Assembly: GCA_024734555.1 (NCBI GenBank)
Contig: JANPWX010000038.1
Span: 2,180,758-2,244,757, forward strand
Direction: 5' to 3'
DNA from: Trochalopteron elliotii
Lineage: Eukaryota > Chordata > Aves > Passeriformes > Leiothrichidae
Length of the DNA: 64,000 nucleotides
Positions 38,596 to 49,324 of this stretch are shown here, piece by piece. Made by a program: the position numbers and the translations under genes. Every line of letters starts with the position of its first letter. The stretch's first letter is position 1. The notes under the pieces were generated by a model. That model saw only the letters and a list, made by a program, of their open reading frames with translations, searched no databases and was not told where the DNA came from.

Positions 38596-39085
38596 TGTTG
38601 ATAGCATAGGGTTAAAATGTTTCTAAAAATCATGGGAATTGTGTACAATAGATTCAGGGGAGGTGGAAAGAAAGGTTGGGTTGGGCCTGGATAGGCCTGG
38701 GAAAGGGAACCAAAACTACATAGGCCCTGGAAACAAAGGTTAGGTTTTGTCTTTACTAGATCATGTGAAAATGCACTTGCATAAACATCATATGATAAAT
38801 AATATGATTGTTAAATGTAATGATTGTTTGGTACTTGAATATGATTATTGTTTAAAAATCATGAGAACTGATGTTTAGGGGGCCTGATGAAAACTACAAG
38901 AATTCATACAATAGAACAATATGGGTTTAAAAATTAATGTGTAGTTAAATAACAAAAGGGTATAAAAACATGTCCATCCCGAATCCATGTTGGAGTCAGA
39001 TTTGGGTCTGTGTCCTGTACCCCTCATTCCCGGAGCTCTTCAATAAAAGCACCTGCATATAACCATTCTGTGATTATGTGTTTCA
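38596..39085 (+). mobile_element. Solo LTR of an endogenous retrovirus
   Basis: An LTR-like block of about 490 bases, with TGTTGATAGC at the left and TATGTGTTTCA at the right. TATAAAAA lies at 38961-38968. AATAAA lies at 39042-39047, followed by a short U5-like tail. The distance from TATA to poly-A signal and the remaining U5 fit a retroviral LTR. The flanks are ACACC (38591-38595) and ACACT (39086-39090), an imperfect five-base match that could be a decayed target duplication. No viral internal sequence adjoins, so it is a solo LTR. Exact ends are less certain than for the two ERVL-like LTRs. Confidence 0.7.
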
Positions 39086-41879
39086 ACACTAACACTATAA
39101 CGTGAAGACAAATTACTTTTGTGAGTTTGCTTTTGCAATTATAACACTGCAAAACCACGTTGTTACAGTCTAGAATTTGTAAATAATGTGGAACCAGAAA
39201 TTTTCACAAAACTAAGGGCTTCTTTTCTCCCAGTTAAAGATTTTTCTGTTCTAAGTCAGAACAATAAAGATACAGAGCCAAGATTTCTTGAAAAGATGCA
39301 AAGAGACAATCTCAGGTGTCTGGTATCTAAATGATAGAAAAAATGATATTTCAGAACAGAGGATAGAGATTTCACCCTTAATCATCTCCTTTTAATTTTA
39401 TCCCATAGATTGCAAAATTGCCCAAGAAATGTCACTGCACAATGAGAAGAGAAAAGGCCAAAACTGTGAGTAATTTTTTTAAAGTATTGTTCAGTATTTG
39501 CCAAGAACATGAGTTAGGGTGAGTGGTTCAAATCACCTGTGATTAAAGATCAGCCATACAATTGTAATAAGAGAGAGAAGGAAACGAAAAGGAAAAGGAA
39601 AAGGAAAAATGGGAAGGAGATAGGGGAAGGGGAAGGGAAATATGTTTTTTACAGATTGAAAGCTGTGAAGTGAAAATTAAATTATGTAATTCTTGTTTAA
39701 CCTTTTGGCATAAAGGGAGAATTTTTCTGTCTGCAAAATGGTCAAGCTCATAACACTGAGTGCAAAAGCAGTCACAGGAATAAGAAATGAGTTACAGCTC
39801 ATAGAAGTAAAATCCTGAATGAGTGAATGATGAAAAATGCTCAGACTCCGAGAAAGCTTTGCTAGCTGCTGTGTGGGATTAGAGAATTTTAACCACATCT
39901 AAATTGGATAATGCTCTTGAGACTAATCATTATTCAACAGGGTCAGCAAAGTCCAGTCAGATTTGGAAAATGTAAAACTCCAACGTGAAATGTGAGCAGT
40001 GTGGTATGTGCCAAATGAGGATTGGCAGAAATGCATCAGCATTAGGAAATACACAGTGCTGAAACAGACAGTGGTAGACAGAGCAAAGAATTTTTTTTTC
40101 AGGGGAATTACATACTCATGGACTTATGACAATTCTGTGCATGATATTTTGTCATTAATTTGGGTGGATAACTTTTTTCAGGCACATGATGTAGAGTTAT
40201 CAGCACTTGAAAAAGTGGAGGGACAAAGAGATGTCTCATGACAGAAACATCAACTGTCTGATGTTAGAGCCCCACATTGGGAAGTAACAGGTGGTAAATA
40301 CAGACTTCTAATTCATTTAACATTTCATAATGTATTTGTTTTTCATTTTGGTCACCAAAACAGTGAACTATATTCACACACTAAGTGAAACTGTTTGAAA
40401 AGTATAATGCATGTTGTTAAATCAAGGTACTGATTTGGAAACCATGGCAGGTATCTGGTAAATGCCGAGAATAACAGATAAATACCTCAAAACAAAATAC
40501 ATATTGCATAGTATTTGTGTTCATTTGCTTAAAAAAGGAAATTAATGAAACAGCCAAAAGCTAAGATGAGAAGGCCTGCATGAATATCAAAGAGATCAAA
40601 GATTTCATTTTGACCATTTAGTCTACATCATGGGCCAACTGAGCACATTACAAGATAAAGAATGAGCTCCTTTTAACACATAGTGGAATTTTGACCTTAA
40701 AGTTACTTGAAAGCTGCATTCTCCTTTGCCTGTAGGGAAAAATTATTGAAAGAATATGTTATGCTTAGTATTTCCATGACAAGTATCTACCATGACAAGA
40801 TAAATTTTTGAGACCTCTCTAAGAGTCACATATTTGTGAATTTTAATTTATATTGATTGATGCGTGAGTACATCAGTGCTTGAGATTCTGAATGTTTCAG
40901 AGTTTGAACAACTGGTACTGTCACCAAGGGTCTGAGAACCACCTACAGTTGACATGATAACATAAGGAAGAATGTGGGGAAGAAGGAGGCACTGCAGAAG
41001 ATTAGTCATTAATATGTATTATAAAAGCATTTTCTTTGATGCTCCAAAATATAGCCATAGTTTGAATACAGAAGGGCCACTTAAATGTTTTCTCTTATTG
41101 TTTTACTTTAGATCTTGCCTTTGTTTTCATATAGACCTCTATATCAGAAGTTCTTGCCCAGCACACAGGACCTTTAATGTATTTTTCAGGTTTTTTATTC
41201 AGAACAATCTCTTCTACAAATTGGAACTAGAGCCTCTACGTCCCGACTGTTAGTAACATTCGGGTTTCACAATTATTCCAAACAGTATGACTAAATATTA
41301 GTCAGTCAGGATTTCTTTTTCTGTGAATCTGTTTGCTGCTGCATATCTATTTCAGAACCTAATATCATTATGGGAGTGAATTATATTAATATGTGTGGAA
41401 CTGTCAAAATAGAGATATTAGGATAACCTTTACAAATTATTTCTCCTTCTTCAAGTGCTTGCCAATTGTCATTCTACTAATTTTTAACCATTCTGTAATA
41501 CCTTCATTCGTCTTCATTCTTCAAATTCTGTCGTAATTTTGATCTTATTATCATAGTGAGCATTTTAATGTTTTAAATTATGAAATAGGATTACCACGAA
41601 ATAATGTGAACTACCTACTATATAGCAACAATCTGCATTTGACCTTGTACTACAATCATATCTGTAGGATTGCACACTCGCCTAAATTCACTTTTTAAAA
41701 TAGTATTTACTTCTCTGAAATCTGAAGTTGGAAGATTTTACAGAAAAGACCACAACATAAAGGCCTTTAAAACACCTCTGGATACCTATCTTCATAACAA
41801 GGGCACTGAACATCTTTTTAAATCTGAACCTATTTCTTTATCTATCCATCTAAAGCCTCCTTATTTCTTAAGAAACAAA
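39086..41879. other. Non-coding DNA, with a purine-rich tract at 39571-39640
   Basis: No gene recognised. At 39571-39640 an almost pure A/G tract (GGAAAA units passing into GGGGAA units) is the only patterned element. Confidence 0.5.
39571..39640. repeat. Polypurine tract, GGAAAA/GGGAA units
   Basis: Four near-copies of a six-base GGAAAA unit at 39590-39608, then G-rich variants. Nearly all purine on the + strand. Confidence 0.85.
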
Positions 41880-41908
41880 TTAAAACAAAACAAAACAAAA
41901 CAAAATAA
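41880..41908. repeat. (AAAAC)n microsatellite
   Basis: About five copies of the AAAAC pentamer. Confidence 0.93.
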
Positions 41909-44900
41909 CAATTGAAGTTCAGTGATGCATTTTGTAAATATTTTAACTCCAGATGGATAAGAAGTACATTTTTAAAAATTTACTTCTTCTTAATCTATGC
42001 ACTAACTTTAATCTCCAGAAGGCACTTTCAGATATTGCCACATATAATTTTCGGAGAACTATAATCACCTTTTCCAGCATGTACTTTTCCCAGTACAGAC
42101 TCATCTAAACTAGAGATGAGAATAGCAACAGACTAGAGGCAGGTGGCAAAGGACTACTGTGTCCATACAAGATACCCTGTTTCAATCACAAAAGCATTGC
42201 CTGCACAGAGTACAATGCCCATACACCATAGTCTGTGTAGCACCAAGTAATCCTTTCATGCTTGGCAGAGTTTTCTAGTGCAGATGCGTAACGGTTCTGC
42301 TTTATAGCATCTGTTTCCTCCCATTCTTGATTTTAGTTATACATTTGAGGCAGAAGAGATATAAGGTTTTCGAAAACTGTAGTCTTCCACTGCATACTGC
42401 CACTGAGAGTATCATAACTAGGACAACCTTCCAATACCAGATTTAGCTATCTTTTATTATTCTTAAATTGCTAATTCTTTCCAATGATCAAGTTTTAAAT
42501 CAGTGTGTTTCTTATAGTGATGGAATATGCTGCAAGCATGCAAGCTACAAGTCTAACCTTCTGAGAGTCAAACATGTTCAGTTTACATTTTAAGTAGTAA
42601 TTCTTTTGTCTGTCAGGCCTAAGAAATACAATATGTGGGATTTATTTGTTTTTGTGGAGATTTTTTGTGGGGATTTTTTTTTCCCCAAGGTGCTGACCAC
42701 ATGCATCTTCCATTTTCAGTTTCATTCGAATTCTGCATTTCATCAACATTTTTCACCTCATAAAACATTCAAATGTATTTGAATGCTATCAGAAGTAGTA
42801 GCACACAGAATGAGGTTGAGTGAATATCCCAGTGGATTTCCCTGTTCTCTTAATATGGATGATGGGTGATGTGAAAACCAGATGGAATTCCCTTAGCCAT
42901 AATGACAACATCCAAACGTTTCACTGGAACATCCTTCAGCAGAGCCCCTCAGCATCCCAACACTTAGTGTTTTCTTATAAAGCAAAGAGAATTTGGGGCG
43001 GGGGGTGGGGGGGGTGGTTAGGTGAGCATTCTGAGGTCTCTTTTGGGAGGAAAGTGATATTAAGGTTGAGGTTTCTTTCTCCACTTTACCAAAGCTCACA
43101 TAATTTGTCCTCAACCTTGGGTCTGCTTTGGTTGATTTTTATTCATTCTACAAGTCCTTTCTTTTTACTGTCTTTCAATTATTCTGTTTATTTAGTCTCT
43201 TTTTTATCTCTAAAAATATATTTTTACCTGAATACTTCCAAGTTGCATTCCTGTAGTGTCCTTTGGCAATTGAGATTTGTGTTTCCAGTACTGGACCTTT
43301 TAGTATCACTCTGTGTCTGTGCTCTTCCATACCGTATTTTTCTAATTGTTCAATGTATACAGAGTAAACACTACTTATTGCTACAAATTAAAGCTAAACT
43401 AAAATAAATTTGAACAGGAATTATCTGATTGCCAGATAAACTGTTACCACATCTGGACAATAGAAGCCTAGACAGGCCTAGGGGACCTGCCCTTGTCAGA
43501 CCAACAAGAAACTTGTGGTCTATAGGAAATAAAAGAAAAATTACATTTTACTGGGGCACAGTTTGCCTGCTTCAGCTGTTTATGGACCTTGTCATATTCT
43601 CAAAGGATTTGCACCATAGTCTCTGCCTTCCTTTTTGGGTTGTGAACCAATGGTACTGAGAAGCGAAGCGACTTTAACAGGAAATCTGTAGGGTGCTACA
43701 TGCTGTATTTTTAGGACACTTGTTTATTCAGAAGACCAGGAAAGGTAGGAAAACCGTCATTGTACTAATTGTACTTGAAAAACAAGGAACATACTAGCAT
43801 TTCATCCTCACCTTTTATAGCCTAAAACCATAGTCCCACAGACAAATTCATGATTCCATTGATGTGTCCAGAATTTGGTGCAGTCACAGCCATCATGGTT
43901 GGAAGCTGTTCTGGTGGGAATTGCATGGCAATGGAAAGTGCTTGTTATTTTCAGGAGTGTGATGGGGTACAGTGATGCTTTGCTTGGATTGAACTGTATT
44001 TGATGAGTGAAATACAAACTTCTCCTCATCATTTTCCAGTCACTTACTTTGTATTTCCCTTTCAGACAGTAGAGTCCTAGTTCGTCCTATGGTTCAAGAC
44101 CACGCAGCATTTTACACAGAACACAAGTGCTGCTCCTGAGGGCATCTTTCCCCAGAAACGAGAGAGGCATTGTGAAGCTGAGCCTAAGTTTCACATAGAA
44201 ATCTAGCTCCACAGAAAGTTTTCTGTGAAAGACCTACACAATGTAATAAAACTTAAACCTTGTTAGCACTACCAACCTGGAAGCTAAGGGAAACATCTTT
44301 TCTTAGTCCAACCAGTAAAAACTGGGAAAAAAATATCCATCTTTCAGAAGTTCTTCTGAAGGTGTAATTTTATACTATTTTTTCTAGTTACCCTCAAGAT
44401 GTCACGTAAGACCATCCCACATGAATAGTGCTGTTGGATAGCTCAGGAATTATCCCTATGGAAGTAATCACTCACAGGTAAACCTGAAGGATTTATTCTG
44501 AAGTACAACTGCATAAGCAATAATTAATCATTTTTGAACTGAAAGAATGCACCATCACCAGTAAGACTGTAATTTTTTTATAATCATGTTATAAAGAAGA
44601 TGTAACTATGAACATTTTAAAAATGAAGAAAGAATTAGTGAACAGCAAAGTGTTATTTAGTTATTAAGCTTCCTTTCAGATTCTCTTATAGAATAAGATA
44701 ATGACTAGAAAAGTTACTGGCCTTAAAATATCATCGTGCAAATAACAGTGCCATTAATAGTCCTATTAATTAATTTCTGAGTCTCTTTAAGCATAATGGA
44801 TCCATTTAGGCTAAAAGTTAATAACACTTATGACAATGTCATCACTAAAACAGTTTTCTATTACACTTCAATTTGTAAATACAAAAAGTCTGAGAACATT

Positions 44901-47651
44901 TTCCTTTTCTTGCCTTTTCTCAACCATCAGTATTGAATGACATTAAGTTTTCAATGTTCAGCTGCAGGAGCTGTTGAACACAAGAGTTTTAAGTAGAACA
45001 CTTCCCAAGCCATACCCCATGTTCTGGGCACAGCAGTGGCTCTACACTGCCCTTTGTATGCCTGAGTGGAATTATTAAACCCACAGGTTTAAGAGAAAGA
45101 AGAAAAGATCATAGCCAGAAAATTAGTGGAGAACTGCAGAAAAAAGAGGGGATCGTATTGTGAAGAAGAGTGGGAAATCACACACAAATAGATTCAAAAA
45201 TTAACAGGAAGAGGGAATTGGAGGAGATAAATAATGAGAGTATGAGAAGAGTAGCATAATGCTAAGATAATAGAGTAGATGTTCAGAAAATCCGCTGACA
45301 TTTTGAATTAAGACCAAATCAATTATCTTATATTTTTCTAAAATGTCAAGGTGCACTATAGTTGATAAACTCAATTTTCCAAAAAAGTCCTTAATAAATG
45401 CAAGTACTACTGTCTTTATTATAGACATACCTGCTGTGCTACTTTTTTTTTTTTTTCTTTTCATTTCAAAGAGAAGATCTTTTTGTTCCTTAATTAAATT
45501 TGTAGGCAAGATTTAATCTTGGATGAAAACAAGAGAAAATCTATGTCATGTAAGTGACATACTATGCTAAGTGACAATGTTACCCCACACTTTTTTCTGA
45601 AAATTTTCTTTATTTTACCCCTGCATTTTCTAGTATACACATTTGAGCTTTTATTTGCCTGAATTTGCTTTTCTGCATCCTGTCCTTTTAGAAAGGAGAC
45701 AGCATCTGAGTCAATGAACTTTGCGATGTGAGAGCTCAGGTGTGGTCTCCATTGTCAATCTTTCACAGACTATGAATTTAAGGGCTGCTACCTTTTGCTG
45801 TACTGCAGTTTCAAATAAGTTTTTATTCTGGTGAAAAATCCAAGTATTAATTACTGACTGTATCAAAAGTATTACTGCCAGAAAATCAAAACAAAATTCT
45901 GGGTATGGCCTTTACAAAAGAGATCAACTGCAGGGGACAGCATAAGACAGGCAAATTGATTGTACCACTCTCAGAATAACTCCCTTTGGGTCCATTGACC
46001 AGAGTGGGACCACATTTGCATTTGTCCCATTGGATTAAAAATATTGAATTTTGGAAATAAGTTCTTTGCTTCAAAACTAGAGATTTTTTATTAATATTTT
46101 TTCTTACAACAAGAGACTAAATTGTACAGTAGAATCTCAAGGATTCGGATTTAAAAATTTCAAAAACTCTTGAATAGTGGCTCTGGATATGGTGCCAAAA
46201 TATATAGAACTAAATGTACCTTGAATCATTTTTGTAAAATAAATTCTGTGCTTTAGAATTTCACACGTATTTCTAATGTGTGCAATACATAAACAAATAT
46301 GTAGTGGCTTAAATATGTTTAGCCATGTGTTCCTTTAAAATGTACTGGCATAATTTCTCTGTGCCATTGCTCGTGTCCAGGTGGTGTCATTTAATTCTCC
46401 TTTAAGTTGGATACACCTCCCACCAATTGCTCAAATTATAAAAATTAGTTTTTAAATGTCTCTCTGAGGTCTTTGATATTTCAACAAATGTAGCTGAGAC
46501 AGGCTGGTAGATCTGAACTGTATTTTATTGTCCATGTAGGCCTGAAAACTGATGGAATCTTTAAATTTAAAGAGAAGTTTTTTGCCTGAGCATACTTGAG
46601 TGATTCTCAGTGTAAAGTCGAGGTCAGTTGAGTATGTTCATGTTGCTGTGACTGTAGTTCCACAAGAATATTTGTAGAAGAGGAATCTTAAATATGACAA
46701 AAGAGATTTTCTTTTTTCATGTTTATGCATCTATGTGTCTAAACATAGTGTCATGGGACTGTTGATCATACTGGTCCAATTAAATAGATGTAGCATTTTA
46801 TTTGCCTTGTGAAATTTTCCTGTTCTTCTGGAATATCACTGTCCCTCTAATGTACTGCTGAGAAATGCAAGGCAGACCTCATCAGAAGGGTTCAGTGAAG
46901 GGAAGAATATTCAAATAGTGAAATATCTACCTTGGATTATATCCTAATTGGATATTACATTAGTCTAAATTTATTTCACTGTCATATTACCTTATTTAAG
47001 ATATTAGAGAGTAATGGAAGCTAATGTCAATTAGTTAAATCCTTGTTATGTTCCATCTAACAACTGTCTGTGAACTGCATGGTATAAGAAATAGGCAGTA
47101 ACACATTTCCTAATGAATGAAATATTACTTTGGGAGAAGTAAGGCGAGATGCCTTTTCAGATTTCCTGTAATTCTTTATAATTCAAAAATTGTGGTTGTT
47201 TACCTATGACTTTATAGTTGAGAATCCATTGTCTAAAATGAAAGTATATTCAGTATAGTGCAATAAAGTTTCCCTTCTCTTAAAAAAGAGTAAAGATTTT
47301 TTTTTTTTCATAGAGGTAAGAAGTGGCAAAGATCTGTAGCAAAGATCTGTAGATGTTCTCTTGTGATCTGCCAAAAGAGATCCCCTCTATCAATGTCACT
47401 CATGACAACCTCCTGCTCTTCTTAAGTCTAGACATTCAGATCCTACACTTGCCCTTTCCAGACCATTCAAAAGTTTGTGGTTTTTTTTAAGTTTGAACTT
47501 GACTAAACCACATTTGACCTACATACCTGGATTTCCTGTCTATGAGATCTCATAAGTAATAGTACCTATATCAGAAGGAGGCCTCTGAAGGTATGGAAGA
47601 GGTGATAAAAAATGCAACACCTTTAAATATTTAATACAACAAAAAATATTC
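41909..47651. other. Non-coding DNA, no gene called
   Basis: Holds the longest gap-free open frame of the window (42820-43407, + strand, 195 codons, no ATG at its start). It has no recognised domain and a T-rich, hydrophobic second half, so it is not called as a gene. It also holds a G-rich tract (42995-43016), a poly-T run at about 45442-45456 and a 13-base perfect tandem duplication at 47326-47351. Confidence 0.5.
42995..43016 (+). promoter_or_regulatory. G-quadruplex-type motif
   Basis: G runs of 4, 6, 8 and 2 separated by single C or T bases. The long runs can be subdivided to meet the four-tract rule for an intramolecular quadruplex on the + strand. Confidence 0.7.
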
Positions 47652-47793
47652 TCATTCTAAAATGCTCTGACAGTCAGTCAGTATGAGCTGGACATCCAGT
47701 TCCTCTTTTAAGGCAAATAATACCTCCAGACACTCCTGGCTGACCTTCACGTCCTCTGCAGAGATGCACGTTGTGACGAATTGGGTTTTCCAC
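47652..47793 (-). CDS. Candidate terminal coding exon of an unidentified gene
   Basis: On the minus strand a pyrimidine-rich acceptor (GTTGCTCTTGTAG) precedes the segment. It then reads open for 46 codons (WKTQFVTTCISAEDVKVSQE and onward, ending CQSILE) to a TGA at 47654-47652. Its first base completes the AG left by the upstream candidate exon at 47970, giving an unbroken frame across a 175-base intron. ATTAAA lies some 20 bases past the stop. An internal GAG|GTATTA could instead act as a donor. Base composition is richer in G+C than the surroundings. I do not recognise the protein; a non-coding RNA or chance arrangement remains possible. Confidence 0.25.
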
Positions 47794-47969
47794 CTACAAG
47801 AGCAACAGTTCAGGCCTAAGTCCATCCCCTCACATGATGAGAGCAGAGCATTGCTCTTTCCATATCCCTTTACCCTTGACACTGGAAGTAGCTAGCTGCA
47901 GATACATTTGCTTAAAGAATGGACAATATTCTTTGCATAAAGAATATGTTTAAACCATAATTTAAATAC

Positions 47970-48030
47970 CTTTCAAGGATGGAAGTGGAGTCTGAACACA
48001 GCTCCAGCTCTGAGAATGACCGCATGGTAT
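47970..48030 (-). CDS. Candidate internal coding exon of the same unidentified gene
   Basis: 61 nt. It has the best acceptor in this region, an almost pure pyrimidine tract ending TTCTTCTGCCTCACAG. Its donor is GAAAG|GTATTT. In the frame that fits both neighbours it reads DTMRSFSELELCSDSTSILE plus a split Arg codon: acidic, Ser-rich and without cysteine pairing or a known motif. It enters after one base of a codon and leaves after two. Confidence 0.3.
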
Positions 48031-48097
48031 CTGTGAGGCAGAAGAAAGGAAAACTGTAAACAACAAAGGTGTGTAGCAGGGTGCCTGACTCAGCTAC

Positions 48098-48131
48098 CTG
48101 CTGAGAAATCTTTGAAGGCATTAAGCAGCTG
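48098..48131 (-). CDS. Candidate small upstream exon of the same unidentified gene
   Basis: 34 nt ending in a CAG|GTAGCT donor and opened by a weaker acceptor (GTATTTCAG). It reads QLLNAFKDFSA plus one base and joins in frame to the 48030-47970 segment after a 67-base intron, which is short even for birds. That makes this exon the least certain of the three. No convincing further upstream exon could be fixed; a segment near 48233 has an acceptor but no donor. Confidence 0.18.
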
Positions 48132-48879
48132 CTGAAATACTTTCAATGGTGGGTATTTTTAACTTCTATTGTTGAGAACTCCTCTGTCCCACTGAGTTTC
48201 ATTTCTTTGGTGACATTGAGCTTCTTTAATACTGTAAACAATGAAAGTACAATTTTCTTTGTGCTCTGAAAACACTCTTCTCCACAGAATATTAGATGTT
48301 CAAGAGCATAAATAATTTTTCCATAAAATCGAAGCAGAAATATTTTCTATTTTTTTTTGTTTACATTTTTTACAACAGGGAGTAAATTTTCTGTACACCA
48401 CTTGAAATTTTGCAGACGAGTCAAATCTCCTTAATTTTAAAAAGAGTTCTGTGACTTGTCATTGAGGCACCAGATGAAAGCTAAGTCTTGCATGTGACCC
48501 CTGAGTATCTTTTCTTTCATAATTTTACCAAAGTATCCAGCATCTGTATCATAATTGACAATACGGTAACATTTATTTCAAAAGTTAAAAAGAAGTAAAA
48601 AAATGTTGAAGAGTACAGCTATGGATAACAGAGCAAGTGCATGTTTTGTTGAAAACTGACAGGACACTGCTAAAAATGTGTTGTGTGACACAGATACTGG
48701 CATTTTTACATGAAAAATCATTTTTTCTTAAATACAGCAAAATGAAAAATAGTCATCTACTATGTAAAGCAATTTTTCCACCTTGTTGCATACAGATTTG
48801 TCAAGGTCAGCACATGGTAATGTTACATGCTAAGGAATACAGATAATTTAAAATTTTAAGGTTAGAAGTCTTTTGTTAA
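48132..48879. other. Non-coding DNA, no gene fixed
   Basis: AT-rich. An acceptor-like TTGTTTACAG lies on the minus strand near 48234, followed by an open frame of about 30 codons without a usable donor. Confidence 0.5.
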
Positions 48880-48884
48880 GAGTC

Positions 48885-49319
48885 TGTTGTGGTTTAGGAA
48901 TGGTAGGCTCCAATTTAGTGATCCCCCTGAAAACTCTCAAAACTATGCACCATTCACCCACACTTCCCTCCCCCTCCCCTCCCTGTGGAGAGCTGGAGAG
49001 AATTCAAGGCATAAAAATAAAGATCATGGGTTGAGATTAAAAAAATAAATAAATAAAAAATACTGGAAATAACGAGATAAGAAGACAACAGTAACAGCAG
49101 CAATACTAATGACAGAGGTTACAAGAAAGATGCAAATGATTCACCTAGAGCCCCCCTGACAATACCTGAATGGTCCCTCCTCCAGCCTACAACACCTGGA
49201 AGGAACCCCTTCCCCTGCCACCAGAAAATGAAGTGAGATGGTATAGAATAACCACGTCCCTGCAATACCCCCTCTTGACTATTACAAAACTTAACTGTGT
49301 CCTGGCCAGAACCAGGACA
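48885..49319 (+). mobile_element. Solo LTR, ERVL-like, with perfect 5-bp target duplication
   Basis: The 435-base element starts TGTTGTGGTTTAGGAA and ends CCAGAACCAGGACA. It is flanked by GAGTC on both sides (48880-48884 and 49320-49324). AATAAA lies at 49016-49021, with an A-rich AATAAATAAA run just after. The start and end resemble those of the LTR at 7636-8304, so the two probably belong to related families mobilised by the same integrase type. No internal region follows. A 104-codon minus-strand frame overlapping its right part is not viral-like and is not called. Confidence 0.85.
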
Positions 49320-49324
49320 GAGTC

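Noticed and set aside
39521..39545. tRNA B-box-like GGTTCAAATCA
   Set aside because: No A-box at the right distance and no cloverleaf pairing.
44090..44110. tRNA B-box-like GGTTCAAGACC
   Set aside because: No matching A-box or acceptor stem.
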